A DNA stretch of 64,000 nucleotides from Parasponia andersonii (taxonomy: Eukaryota; Streptophyta; Magnoliopsida; Rosales; Cannabaceae). Of this stretch, positions 1 through 11,730 are shown piece by piece (position 1 is the stretch's first letter; each line of letters begins with the position of its first letter). The notes beneath the pieces were generated by a model, which was not told the origin of the DNA, searched no databases, and saw nothing but the letters and a program-made list of their open reading frames with translations. The stretch spans positions 670,352-734,351 of the forward strand of contig JXTB01000177.1 in the NCBI GenBank assembly GCA_002914805.1, in the 5' to 3' direction. The translations under genes were made by a program, and so were the position numbers.

Positions 1-479
1 GGTTTTGGGTCGTGACAGATAGACAAAGATAGAAAGAGAAAGAAATATGAAGAGATGGAGAAATTGAAGATTGCTTGAGCTGGAGGTTTTCTACATAAAG
101 GAGATTCATGCCACAATAATCTAGGTTTGTTTGGCATAGATTTTGCTTATACATTTATACTGTAGAAGAAGATAAGTTAAAGTTATAATTTTTAGTATAA
201 TTTATGGATGAAATATTTAAAATTTTGAATTGAAAATATAAATGACATTTTTTTGTCATATATTAAAATAAGGCTAAATATTAAAATGTAAATTCTCATT
301 AAATCCCCTAAAAAATTATATTTTCAATAAAGCTCTTCCTAAAGAAATCATGTGAGTCTGCTTCCTCTAGAAGAGCTTTCAGAGTCTAGAAGCTCTTCTG
401 ATATTCACCCAAATAGGCTCTGCTTATGATCTCATGAATCTAAAAAACTGCTTCTAATTAAGGTTGTGCCAAATAAGTC

Positions 480-1340
480 TCATCGTTCTTTCTCTTTTCC
501 TTTTCCTTTTCTCTGGCTTTTGTTAGTTTAGTATAATGAACTTGTTGACTAATTTTATAAGCCTGTTAGACTAGGTTTTTTGTTAGTTTAGGGCGATTTG
601 GAAGTCTTAGTCATGACTTGTATTTAATTTTCTAGATAATATCTATAAATTGCTTATTCGAAATAGTTTATGTTCTTTAAGTTATTATTGTCAAGATTTT
701 TACTTGATTTATTTAATTTGCCAACTAAATAAGGCACGAAAAATATCAAATTCGGTCAAGTATCTAGATCCCTAATTGTTTAGATTTTCTAATTATTAGT
801 AGTAAATTATAATTAATTGAATTATGATAAGCGATTATTTAATCATGACGAGAGACATAGGTTAAATAATCCAAGCATGTGTTTTTATTGCCTAGATCAA
901 CCTATGTTTCTCAATCTAATGTGTCTATTAAATTGAACTTAAAGAGCTTGTTCTAAGTTGTGAGCTTGTTCTAGGTTGTTTTATGGACATAATCTAAATA
1001 AAGGTCTTATTTTGTTGAGTGACCATCAAAGGAAATTCAGGATAGCAAAATTTTTTGCTGTCTATAATTGATAGTTAATTTAATAAGAGTGTCTAGTAGT
1101 AGAGATTAGCTTTGACCAATTTTCTTTTCCTTAATCTCATCTTAACTTAATTTTGCAATTTTATTTTTAACTTTAAGTTTTAATCATTCATTCAAAACCC
1201 CCTTTCAATTTACAACTAGTTTAGTTAGCAATTAATAACAAATTAATAAACATTTCTTTGTTGGATTGATCTTTACTACCACTTTATTAGGTGATACTAA
1301 AGTAGCAGTATAAGGAATTAATTTGGTACTTAATAACATA
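480..1340 (+). repeat. Tat-like Ty3/gypsy LTR relic, copy 1
   Basis: Non-coding sequence that recurs, diverged, at 18250-19596 (opposite strand) and 40100-40970. Shared landmarks in order are a 'gtttatgttcttta' block (near 670), a 'tagatccctaattgtttagattttctaatta' type block near 765-800 that recurs inverted at 18820-18850, a 'gcctagatcaacctatg' block (near 890), and an 'attgatctttactaccact' block (near 1265). The 18250-19596 copy ends in an LTR/polypurine-tract junction typical of Tat-type gypsy elements, so this copy is called an LTR fragment by similarity. No end or target duplication is visible, and the 5' side may continue to the window start. Confidence 0.5.
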
Positions 1341-1399
1341 CCTTCATTTGAAAGGGTTGAAAAGATATCTTTACTAATCTCTTGAATCCTATGATGCAT

Positions 1400-3250
1400 T
1401 GTGTGTGTAAAATCTCAGATTTTAAAGGGGTATTTTGATCATTTCATTAATTTTTGGATTAAATAATTGAAGGGTATATTTGCAAAAGTTTTAAGAAGTG
1501 AGAACCAAAATACAAATATTTTGTAGAGTCGCGCCACCACCTGCTACCGTCTAGCCATGAGAACCTCCAGCGTTGTCTCACCGTGCTGCTAGAAAGCTTG
1601 CCACAAGACTACAGGACCCGTCGGAAAGTGCAAACACCGAAAATTGCCGATTTCAAGCTTGAGAATTTTAAATTTTCAATTGTATTTCAGACCGTTTCAA
1701 GTGGTGTTCTTGGGCTCTTTTTAGATTTGTACCATTGAGAGAAATCCCAAGTATCTAATTCATGATTCTACTTTGTCTCGTTTGAAAGTTGTCATGTTTG
1801 AGTATTTTGAGTTTGAGTTTGACTTTTTTATCAGACTGTTGGATTGTGTCTTTTACGTCATTTTGAAATGTTTTAAAATGGAGAAAAATAATATATATTG
1901 ACTATATTTAGTGACCGGCATGAAAAACGAAATCAAACGGTTAAGATTTATCTCGTTTTGTGTGCCACTGATCCGACTTAAATTAGACAAATTATATGTC
2001 TAACCTAACTATTTTGAGTACTAGGAATTCAGTGAAGAGAACTCTTTATAGATTTGAAGCTTCATTGAGAAATTAGTTTTTCACAAAAGAGTAATCGAGG
2101 GCTTAAAATTGATTCCCAACCCTTCAAGCAATTGTCCAATGATACCTTGAGGATCTAATAGTATGGTATCACTATTCTAGTGAGGTAGGGATTCAGTTAC
2201 CTCTATTTTATATTGTTTTTACTAAAATTTACTTTCTGCAACATATGATGACAAAAGTGACGTTTGACTGTTTTGGATATTTGTGATAGAATTTAATTGT
2301 ATGGTATATATTGTAGTGTTCTAGGGCTCTTTTAAGTACAGGTTATTTTTAGGTATATTAAAAATAAGGCTATTTTACTACCTTTTTTTTTTATAAAACT
2401 TAATATACTTATTTTACTGAAAAACCAGAGCAAGAGTTTTTATACTTCAGTTTTATATTACACGTATCATAGGATCATACATGAGTACTGTGTCAGCATT
2501 ATGGGTTTACGGTGTGGCACTGTATGCCTCACTGTCAGTGTAGAGTTCGTAAACCCGTGTTGAGTTTGTTTCTTCTAATTACATCCCTATTTGACAGGTG
2601 TAGGCAATTTAGTTGCTCCACCAGGTTTAGTAGGCAATACATAGGTGGTCTCTTCTGAGTATAGGCTTAGATATCAGGTAGACTGTTAGGTATACTTAAT
2701 GTCGTTATCTTGGATTTCTACAGATGAGAGGATATGACCTTATGGATATGGGTTGATTTGTGTCATGTGCATATGAATTGGATAGTTTTTCTTATACTAT
2801 TATATATTGTCGATTTCTGGTTTAGATTATTATATATGTATGTTTTGGATTTAAACTAACCATGCAGAAATTTTCTATCACTAAAATATTTTTCAAATGA
2901 TGCAACTGCTTTCCTACTGGGTATTTCATACTCACCCCCAACCTTTCCTTCCTCAACTAGTATTCAATGCGACCCTACTGATTAAGAGGATTAAGAGGCC
3001 TTCCTTGATTGTTGTCTTAGTAATGCTAGAAGCTTAGTGTTGTTGTAGTATTTGGATTTTGGTTTAGCATTAAATCAGGATTACCACTATCGATTATGTC
3101 TATGAACTTATGTACATACTATTTTGGTACTTAATATTTATTGTAGATGATGATGATACTTAAACTTAAATTTTGGACTACATTTTTCGATTTTTATTTG
3201 ATTTATATTTAATTATGTATACGAACTATGGGAGAGGTTCATGAAATAAA
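1400..3250 (+). repeat. probable decayed LTR-retrotransposon sequence, unassigned
   Basis: No open reading frame of note. The stretch around 2915-3180 ('tactgggtatttcatactca' followed by a segment ending 'taccactatcgattatg') resembles the promoter-distal part of plant gypsy LTRs that I recognise only loosely. A slightly GC-richer patch lies at 1525-1640. No second copy in the window, no target duplication seen. It may simply be spacer. Confidence 0.3.
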
Positions 3251-3372
3251 ATTATAAATATTTTACTTAAATGGATTGTTTATAAAATTGAAACTTTTAA
3301 GACTCTTTAAAAATAAATCAAAGAAGTTTCCATCTTAGTGAAATTTTTCTTCTGCCACTAACTTGGTGTATG

Positions 3373-3374
<2 letters not shown>

Positions 3375-3460
<86 letters not shown>
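3375..3460. repeat. (TA)n microsatellite, about 86 bp
   Basis: Uninterrupted alternating AT over about 86 bases, about 220 bases downstream of the stop codon of the hydrolase gene. A tract of this length is likely to be length-polymorphic. Its true length may also differ from the assembly. Confidence 0.97.
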
Positions 3461-3462
<2 letters not shown>

Positions 3463-3678
3463 TGCTCAATTTTTTCTCCCTGGTTGTTAGTATAATTAGT
3501 GTAATGGTTTTACAGATTTAATACAGTTATATTACTTTTCTGTAATTCAATTCTTGTACTAGATTCTTTTTGTGGAATTACATTCTGGTCGATAAAAGAG
3601 AAAAAAAAAAATGTAGTAGTATCACCCATTTGAATCAATATATGCATGTATACACGGTGGCACTAAAATTCAGCCCAT

Positions 3679-6600
3679 TCAAGGAGAGGAAGGAGATAAG
3701 AGAGAATTCACGAGGAAAAATTTTAAGTGCTTAACAAATTCTTTGGGCTTTTCTAGGTTGACAGCATGTCCTGCATTCTTAATGATCACCAGCTCTGCAT
3801 TTTCTCCCAAAAGCCTACAAAAGCCAAATCATTATGATTTCAAATAAGAGCTCATTTGGAAAGATCATAACATTATCATCTATCGATATTAGAAACAAGT
3901 TTAATTTCTGTGGTTTATAATTAAGTTACCTTTTCAATCTGTAACCGAGTTCCAAAGGGAATATCTGATCTTGGTCTCCCCATATTATCAATGTGGGCTG
4001 CAAGAAGTAAGTTACTGTTCATGATGGAGATTAATAAGAGTAGAAAGAATGCATAAATGGCAAACAATAGAACAACTACTAAATTGAACTGTAATATTAC
4101 ATGCACTAATTCGTCTATTAAGTTTTGAATACCAAATAATATAACAATTGATTTATCAGTATGTAATTGTTGGAAATAAGAGGTTTCTAAGGCTAGAAAG
4201 GTTAAGGAAGAAACTAAAGAGAATTTTGATAGAAAAGAAGAACTTATATTGTTACAAAATAAGGGGAAGAGCACTCTATTTATACTACTCCAAGGATGAT
4301 TCTAGATGCTCCATGTAACCTCCACCATCTAATTAATTATACAAAATACAAGAGTAATCTAGCAAATACAAGAATACTCTAGAAACTTGGATGTTAAACT
4401 ATGGACTATTAGACGTACACACATACACCAAAATAAGTCCAACTCACAACATAAGCCCAAACAACTAAACTATGACCCAATGAGTCACAAAAAAGGTTTA
4501 TTTCTAACACCTCCCTAAATCTTTATTTGTGATACACTCTTAACTTAAGAAAATCTTCATGCTTGAGTGGTTTGGTGAAAATATCTGCCACTTGATCTTG
4601 AATCTTCACATACCTCAGTTGCACATCCTTTCTTGCAACACATTCCCTTATATAATGGTATCGGGTATCAATGTGCTTGTTTCTATCATGGAAGACGGGA
4701 TTCTTTGCTAAAGCAATTGTTGATTTATTGTCAATATATATCTCAGTGGGTTCATTCTGCAGAAAGCATAATTTTTTCAACAAATTTCTTAATCAAATTA
4801 CATGACAGACACATGATATAGCTACAACATACTCTACTTCACAACTTGAAAATATGACGATTGGCTGCTTCTAAGACATCTATGTGAAAGCAGTGTCTCC
4901 CATAAAGAATATAAAACCACTTGTACTCTTTCGATTATCTAAGTCTCCACTCCAATCATTGTCACTATAACCCACAAGATTATAGTTATTAGACGATGAA
5001 TATCATAAGACAAAGTTAGTTGTACCTTTAATATATCGAAGGATTCTTTTGGCAACTTTCAAGTAAGTAATTATTAGAGATTCCATATAACGACTGACCA
5101 GGCCTACAGCATAGAGAATGTCAGGTCTTGTGCAAGTTAAGTAGTGCAAAATTCTAACTAAGCTCTTATAGAGTGTTGGATCCACTTTTTCTCCTTCATC
5201 ATACTTTGATAGCTTAACTCCACATTCGATCGGTGTATTGACAGCTTTGCAATCATTCATCTTGAACTTCTTGATGATCTCCTTAGCATAGCCTTCTTGT
5301 GAAATGAAAATTCCATCTTCTTCTTGCTTCATTTCTATGCCAAGATAGTAACACATGAGTCCGATGTCAGTCATCTCGAACTCCTTTGTTATTGCTTTCT
5401 TAAACTCTTCAAACATAGATGGATTACTCCCCATGAAGACCAGATCATCAACATAGAGACACACGATCAAGATATCTCCATCTTTTATTTTGATATACAA
5501 CACATGCTCATAAGGACATTTAATGAAGTTGTTATCTTGGAAGTACTTGTTAATGCAACTATTCCGTGCTCTTGGTGCTTGTTTTAACCCATAAAGGGCC
5601 TTCTTCAACTTTAGGACCTTATCTTCTTATCCCTTAATCTCACACCCAGATGGTTGCTTTATATAGACTTCCTCTTCAAGGACTTACTTTAAAAAAGCAG
5701 ACTTGATATCTATTTGATAAATTTTTCATTTATTTTGAGCAGCTAATGAGATAATCAATCATACTATTTCTAGACGGGTGACAAGATCAAATACCTCATC
5801 ATAGTCTATGCCGAGTCTTTGACGGTATCCCTTCGCGATCAATCTTGCCTTATATCTCTCCACTTTTCCTTTAGCATTCTTTTTAGCCTTGTAAACCCAT
5901 TTCACGCCGATTGCTTTGTACTCTTTTGGAAGTGTAGCATGCTCCCATATATCATTTTTGTGATCGCTTTTATTTCTTCATCCATCTCATCTCGCCACTC
6001 TTTACTTTGTGTAGCTTCATCAAAGCTTAATGGTTCACAATTAGCAAGGAGGCAAAAGAGAGTCAGGTCATTTTGATTTTCAATCACCTCATATATCTCT
6101 TGTAAACTCCTTAATCTTGGTATCCTTTCACTTGAACTACTGCTTGAAGACGATTCTGATATTGTTTCTTGATGAGTACTTGCCATTGGTGAAGTAGGTG
6201 GGGTGACAGGCTCTTCTTGTAGTTCTTCTCTTCTTTGTTGCTCGCTTTCTTCTTCAATATATGGTAGTAAGTCATAATTTCCCTCTTATGTGTGCCATTC
6301 CCAGGTGCTTTCTTCGTCAAACTCCACATCGCAACTAATAATAGTCTTGTCATTGCTTGGATTATAGAACTTATAGCCTTTTGAGTTAGAGTCGTAGCCG
6401 ATGAAGACAAACTTTTCAATTTTATCGTCGAGCTTAGTTCTCTTTTCATCAGGCATGTGAGTATAAGCTATGCTTCCAAACACTTTTAGGTGAGAGATTC
6501 CAGGCTTTCTTCCACTCCAAGCTTCTTGTGGCGTCTTTCCATATATGCTTCTTGTTGGAGAACGATTTGACAGGTAAACTGCACAAACTACAGCTTCAAC

Positions 6601-9600
6601 CTAAAACTCCTTTGGCATTCCTTTGCTCTTGAACATACTTCTAGCTATGTCTAAGATTGTTCTATTCTTTCTTTTTGTGACACCATTCTATTGGGGAGAT
6701 CTTGGTACTGTTGAAGGACAGTGGATGCTATTGCCTTCATAATACTTCTGAAACTCGTGAGATGTGAATTCTCCTCCTCTATCAGATTTCATTGCCTTGA
6801 TACTTCAACCACTTTCCTTTTCAACAAGTGCCTTGAAATTCTTGAATTTTTCGAACACTTCTGATTTTTCCTTCAAGAAATACACCCAGGTATTTCTTGA
6901 AAAATCATCGATAAAGAGGAGAAAGTAGTTACTCTTACTAAGAGAGCTTGGTCTTATTAGACCATGCATATCGGTATATATGAGCTCAAGCGGTTTATAG
7001 GCTCAGGAACTTGATTCTCTTGGAAAGCTTCTTCTGAATTACTTTCCTAATAAGCATCCTTCACATAATTGGTCGGGTTCACTGATAAAGGGTAGACCTC
7101 GAACCATCTCCTTCTTTGCTAGTAATTCTAGGCCGCCAAAATTGAGATGTCCAAACCTTAGGTGCCAAAGCCATGATGAGTCTTTGTAGCAAGCCTTTAA
7201 ATATTTTGCTACATTATTTTGAATATGTAATAAGAACATTCTATTTCTTGTCATTGGTACTTTGGTGATTAACTTGCTTCTATTGCCTCTTAAAGAAAGA
7301 CTATTTTCTTTCATGTGAATATCATAGCATTTCTCTAAGAGTTGGCCAAGACTCAAGATATTACTCTTAATGTTAGGCACGTAGTAAACGTTTAGAATAA
7401 ACTGATGTTCTCTATTTCTCAAGCATATGAGAATTTTACCTTTGCCCTTTACTACTACCTTGGAATCATCTCCAAATGAAATATTCCCAGTCACCAACTC
7501 ATCAAACTCTATGAATATATCTCTTCCTCCACACATATGATTGCTTGCTCCGCTGTCAAGATATCATATATTTTCTTGGTGTCCATTGGTCTCCATGCAT
7601 GCTAACAACAACACATCTTCCTCTTGTCCTTTATCTTCGACATAGTTGGCTCTTTCTTGCACCTTCTTTAGAGCTCTATATTCAGAAACATAATGACCAT
7701 ATCTTTGATAGTTGTGACACTTGATTTGGGACTTATCATGCCAATACAGTGGGTTACTTCTTCTATGACCTCTTGTCAAACTTTCTTGTCTATCTTTATT
7801 TTCAAAAATTTTGTTGAAGCATCCTCTTCCTCCTCTTCCACGTCCACGACCTCTTCCTTGGCCACAGCCTCTTCCACGTCCTCTTCTATTGCCGGAATCT
7901 TCTTCTTTCTCTTGGAGTTGAGTCTGAAGGACCTACTTATTGAAATTTTGTATCTTCTTTTCTTTTCTTCGTGGGCTTGCAAGGAACCTAAGAGTTGTTC
8001 TATTGTCATGGCTCCTAAGTCTTCGGTTTCTTTAATGACAGTAAAAATATTCTCGAATTTTAGTTCTAACGATTGAAGAATCTTTTCCATGATCGTAACA
8101 TTTCCTAGTTTCTCACCATTTCTCTTCATTTGAATGGAAATGGTTAGAACTCTAGAAAAGTAGTCAGAAACTGACTCAGTCTCATCATATGTCATAAATC
8201 AAACTCTCCTCTTAGAGTTTAAAGGCAGAACTTTTTTGACCTTTTCTTCTTCCTTGTATGAAATTTGAAGTTTCTCCTATGCTTCCTTAGCAGAGGTTGC
8301 ACTTGAAATTTTCTCAAACCCGTCGTCATCTAAGGCCTGGTAGATAAGTAAGAGAGCTTTTTTGTCTCTCTTTCTTGAATCTTTTAAACTATCCTTCTGT
8401 GTTGAAAATAGTATTGCCTCATCTCTTGGCTCTTCGTAGCGTTTCTCTACTACTTCCCAAACATCATGTGCTCTAAGGAGGACTTTCATTTTGATAGTCC
8501 AATTATCAAAGTTATTGCCTTGAAGTGGTAGAACTTGAAGAGATGTTAAACTACTAGTAGCCATAACTCTTAACAGAGTGAGCTTTTAGAAATTTTGACT
8601 ACACAAATAGATTCAGAATGTTGAAAAATCTTAAGATTGACTTATATATCGACTTGGTCAAAGTCAAAGGTCAACACCGGTCAACAGGTTGGTCAAGGGC
8701 ACGGTTAACGGCTCCGACAGCTTAGTCAACGGCACAGTCAAATGGCTCTGATGGCTTAGTCAACAGTTCTGACGGCTCGGTCAAACGGCCCTAACTCGGC
8801 TCTACTCAATGAGTTGACTCAGTTTGTGGCAGTAAACTTCCGACAACTCGTTCGACTCCGATTGGGCTGATTCTTATGGTAGTGTGTTCGTCTCATCGAG
8901 CTCTTTGATTGATATGTAATAGAAGTATGTTTGGAACAAATAGCTAATACTCTCAATCTCAAGAATTCTTTTCTGATGTGGAAGATTAGTCAAAGCTGCA
9001 ACCACAGAACATACTTAAAATTTTAAGAGAACTCACAACTTTGCTCTGATACCACTTTGTTGGAAATAAGAGGTTTTTAAGGCTAGCAAGGCTAAGGAAG
9101 AAACTAGAGAGAATTTTGGTGGAAGAGAATAACTTGTGTTATTACTTGAATTGTTTCTCTTTTGCTTGATACAAATAGGAAGATGAGCACTTTATTTATA
9201 CTACTCCAAGGATGATTCTAGATGCTCTATATAACCTCTACCACCTAATTAATTATACAAAATACAAGAGTAATCTAAGCAAATATAAGAATATTCTAGA
9301 AACTTAGATGTTAAACTATGGGTTATTAGACACACACATACCAAAATAAGCCCAACTCACAATATAAGTCTAAACAACTAAACTATGACTCAATGAGTCA
9401 TAAAAAAGGTTTATTTCTAATAGTAATTGGGTAATTACAGGAACACATACATAACTAAGTAAATATTATTTGTCAAATATATTCAAATAAATCATATTGT
9501 ACCACGTGATATACATATATTGATGAACAGCTTAGTGACTATGGTATTATTCAGTGAATAAATTAAACTAGATTATACCTGTGTGATTTGGGGGAGATTA

Positions 9601-11220
9601 GAAAGTTTTCTCCCTTTTAGTATTGACCGAATCAGTTCTCTTTTTTCTTCTACAAACTCTGTGCACATCACCTGTTCATGCAAATCATAGCAATGTTAAT
9701 TATAATATAATCGCCAGGGTTTTGCATAAAATAAGATGCTCTTACAAGCAAGCGAGATCGAGTAGAGGAGTCATGAGCTGTGATAACATCATGTCATAAT
9801 CATTGTAAATCCTTTTTATCATTTTTGGCTCTGCTTTCGAATTATGTTATATATATTTGTTAGGAGATTTTATGAACACTGAAAATTCCCAACAATTAGG
9901 AGATCATGGTTGCAAGCATAGTCCAATGATAATAACCGCACTTTCTCTTCGTGTGGAGATTCTAAGTTTGATTATTGCCCCTCAATTTCAAAAACAGTTC
10001 AAAATAGCCCTCCTCTTAGATTGCAATACAATCAAAACTTTTTGTACAAAAACTAGACTAATAACATTATCAAAGTAGAGACCTAATCTACTTATTCAGC
10101 AATATCAATTTGGATCTTTAGTGATAGGAAAAGTCTAGTGCAGGGGTGAGATACAATTATATCATAATCAAATTTCAAAATTATATCATAATCAAATTTC
10201 TTACTGCTACTAATGTAAATTCCAAGTTTATTAATTTTCGTTTTTCTTTTTGTTTTAAGCTTTCTTTTATGGAGAAACTACAATATAAGTTCCAAGTTGT
10301 TTACTATAGTAATTGGAGACCAAGTCATGTAACAATGATTTGTTCCAACATATTACTCGGCAAGTCAGTTACGCCTCTTTTGGTTTAGGTAATTAAACAT
10401 TAAAAAGAATATTACAAATCCAAAATTTGGTAAACAAATCAATGCCGGAAAATTCCTCTTTTTATACCATATTACGCAATTTTCAAAATATAAATTATAT
10501 AATATCATTAGAGTTACTCAAAACTATCAAAATAAAAATAAAAATAAGAATAAGAATGAAAAAGGTGAAGAAAGAAATGTTACTTACGTCAATAAAACCA
10601 GAGAGGAAACAAGAAGGGACACCCCTAGCTGGCTTAACAAACGATAACCGCATCAACTCCCGAAGCTTCTCCGGAGTCTGCGGCAACAATATGACCGCAG
10701 CCTCATCCAAATCCGGAACCCGAAACATTCCCTCCGCCATGTCCGCCTCCTCAAGGCACACCCCGGCGCAGCACAACACAACCCTCTCCACCATTTCCGG
10801 AAACTGCGCCGCCACGCTGTACGCCACGAACCCGCCGTAGCTGATCCCTACCAGACTCATGTTCCTCACACCGTGAGCCTCGGCCAATAACCGCCTCACG
10901 CATTGCGCCTGGAACGCCTCGCTCCGTTCCGGAGCCGCCGTGTGGGACTCGCCGAAGAAGAGCAGGTCCGGTACGTAGACGTTGAAACGGCCCGTCAGGT
11001 GGCGGAGGTGATCGCCGTATTGCCACGTGGCATTGGCACCGAAGCCGTGGAGGAGGACGAGCGCGGGGCGGTCCTCCGGCTCGTTGCGGTGTGGTTTCGG
11101 GGCCCAGCAGTGCATGACGGTGCCATCGCCGAGGTCGGTGGTGACAGAGCGGAGGCCGGCGGCGAAGAAGGACCGGCGATAGAACCAGTCCCTTGAGGCG
11201 GTGAAATTGAAGCATTTCAT
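3679..11220 (-). CDS. alpha/beta hydrolase, plant At4g39955-like family (4 exons)
   Basis: Exons on the minus strand: 11220-10588, 9671-9579, 3997-3930, 3814-3679 (633+93+68+136 = 930 bases, 309 residues plus TGA). All three introns are GT-AG and the phases close. The fold is a serine alpha/beta hydrolase: oxyanion HGFG at residues 58-61, nucleophile elbow GISYGG with Ser127, acid in WGDQDQIFP (Asp252), and catalytic His281 in [11 protein letters not shown]. The length fits the plant family of about 310 residues. The start at 11220 ([12 protein letters not shown]) matches the usual N-terminus of the family; an in-frame ATG 33 bases upstream lies in a TA/CA repeat and was not chosen. No signal peptide is evident. 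The substrate is not known from sequence. Exon 1 is markedly GC-rich against its AT-rich surroundings. Intron 2 is 5.58 kb because a copia retrotransposon sits in it; without the element it would be about 0.32 kb. The coding frame appears intact, so the gene may still work. Confidence 0.9.
4168..4509 (-). repeat. copia 3' LTR
   Basis: 342 bases. On the minus strand it begins TGTTAGAAATAAACC and ends ATTTCCAACA, the canonical TG...CA form. Nearly collinear with 9058-9422. Preceded on the left by target duplication GTAAT. Confidence 0.95.
4510..4520 (-). other. copia polypurine tract
   Basis: ATTTAGGGAGG on the minus strand, directly abutting the 3' LTR; it would prime plus-strand DNA synthesis. 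Confidence 0.75.
4523..4783 (-). pseudogene. copia RNase H domain remnant
   Basis: Translated minus strand shows the copia RNase H signature [20 protein letters not shown], then [11 protein letters not shown] and DIFTKPL near the C-terminus. The open stretch is 86 codons, separated from the RT fragment by stops and frame changes. Part of the 4168-9422 element. Confidence 0.85.
5003..6186 (-). pseudogene. copia reverse transcriptase (RVT_2) remnant
   Basis: The best-preserved stretch, 5608-5003, contains [12 protein letters not shown], the catalytic YVDD box and [11 protein letters not shown]. The upstream part (6186-5902) has [14 protein letters not shown], the usual start of the copia RT domain, and then runs out of frame. 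At least two frame breaks separate the parts, so no full polymerase can be made from this copy. Confidence 0.85.
6286..7536 (-). pseudogene. copia protease / GAG-pre-integrase / integrase remnant
   Basis: 7536-7039 encodes the end of a protease-like region and a clear GAG-pre-integrase segment ([10 protein letters not shown] ... LCEGCLLGK, giving the HHCC zinc residues). The integrase core lies over about 7040-6480 in broken frames. The integrase C-terminal part is visible at 6483-6286 ([20 protein letters not shown]). Several stops interrupt it. Confidence 0.75.
7564..8564 (-). pseudogene. copia gag remnant
   Basis: Starts with [20 protein letters not shown], the usual beginning of plant copia gag, then a UBN2-type gag segment (8195-7776) with [17 protein letters not shown] and an RNA-binding tail. 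The CCHC knuckle near 7720 reads [14 protein letters not shown], with the second and fourth Cys replaced by Tyr, so zinc binding is lost. Split into three reading frames. Confidence 0.8.
8595..8818. promoter_or_regulatory. cluster of about 12 W-box motifs in the copia leader
   Basis: The 5' untranslated leader between primer-binding site and gag contains GGTCAA or AGTCAA (TTGACC/T on the other strand) at 8656, 8662, 8669, 8679, 8691, 8724, 8736, 8758 and 8779, plus TTGACT near 8595, 8637 and 8813. TTGAC(C/T) is the core bound by WRKY factors. The motifs sit in short degenerate tandem units (for example 'gcttagtcaacggcacagtc'). The motifs are seen directly; the regulatory role is inferred. Confidence 0.5.
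9043..9054 (-). other. copia primer-binding site (initiator Met tRNA)
   Basis: TGGTATCAGAGC on the minus strand, three bases after the 5' LTR end. This is the standard plant site complementary to the 3' end of initiator Met tRNA. Confidence 0.95.
9058..9422 (-). repeat. copia 5' LTR
   Basis: 365 bases, pair of 4168-4509. Its outer end on the minus strand reads TA instead of the canonical TG, a G-to-A change. Longer than its partner by an insertion around 9155-9180. Contains a TATA-like 'tatttatac' near 9192-9200. Followed by target duplication GTAAT. Confidence 0.95.
9672..10587 (-). other. intron 1 of the hydrolase gene
   Basis: Starts GTAAGT and ends with an AG before the GTGATGTGC exon. 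No element recognised. It contains a short direct duplication, 'attatatcataatcaaatttc' type, at about 10157-10200. Confidence 0.85.
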
Positions 11221-11390
11221 TTTCGGATCGAATATATATATATATATACACACACATAATACACTAGGAAATGAATATGAAAATTTGAAGGTTTTTCTTG
11301 GAGAGAGGTGTTTGGGATAGTGAGGAGTTCCTTATCGCAACCCCAAAAGGGAAATAATGTTTTATTTGGCATATATATATATATATATAT
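11221..11390 (-). promoter_or_regulatory. 5' region of the hydrolase gene with TA/CA microsatellites
   Basis: The start codon is preceded directly by a mixed (TA)n(CA)n tract (11229-11256) and a further (AT)n tract (11372-11390). Either could supply a TATA element, but the transcription start cannot be fixed from sequence. A gypsy element begins at 11731, so native upstream sequence is limited to about 0.5 kb. Confidence 0.4.
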
Positions 11391-11730
11391 GCATATAAAA
11401 ATAACATAAATAAAATAAAATAAAATAGAGAAAACCTTAAACCCGAACAGAAAAAAAAAATGTCATTCGAGTGATTGTCATCATTAAGTTTTTTTATCAG
11501 ATAAAATCTATAATATAAGAATAAGTCAAATTGCTTTCGAAAAATAAAAAATAAAACGTAAAATTTGTAATGGCAAAATATAGAAAGAAAAAGCAGAATT
11601 TATTTCTTTGTATTTTATGTTTTGTTTTAGGCAAGAATAAAATATGAGTGAGTAATTATAAACATGTTTTCTTTTTGTATAAATTCTAAACATTTTTCAC
11701 ATTTCATATACCATAGTCAAGGAAGTCTAG

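Larger units (their letters stand above)
4168..9422 (-). mobile_element. Ty1/copia LTR retrotransposon in intron 2 of the hydrolase gene, coding-defective
   Basis: Two LTRs (4168-4509 and 9058-9422) enclose gag-protease-integrase-RT-RNase H in copia order, read on the minus strand, the same strand as the host gene. The flanks carry an exact 5-bp target duplication GTAAT (4163-4167 and 9423-9427), so the element is complete and unrearranged at its ends. The 5' LTR is followed by a primer-binding site for initiator Met tRNA, and the 3' LTR is preceded by a purine tract. Coding regions are broken by frameshifts and stops. The LTRs differ by many substitutions plus an indel of about 20 bases, so the insertion is not recent. 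Confidence 0.95.

Noticed and set aside
11218..11253. Upstream in-frame ATG for the hydrolase (11 extra residues)
   Set aside because: The extension (MCIYIYIFDPK) is translated from a TA/CA microsatellite, and the downstream Met matches the family N-terminus.
10751..11257. 168-codon open frame and a 97-codon opposite frame over hydrolase exon 1
   Set aside because: Shadows of a GC-rich exon; Arg/Pro-rich low-information translations, whereas the hydrolase frame carries all catalytic motifs.
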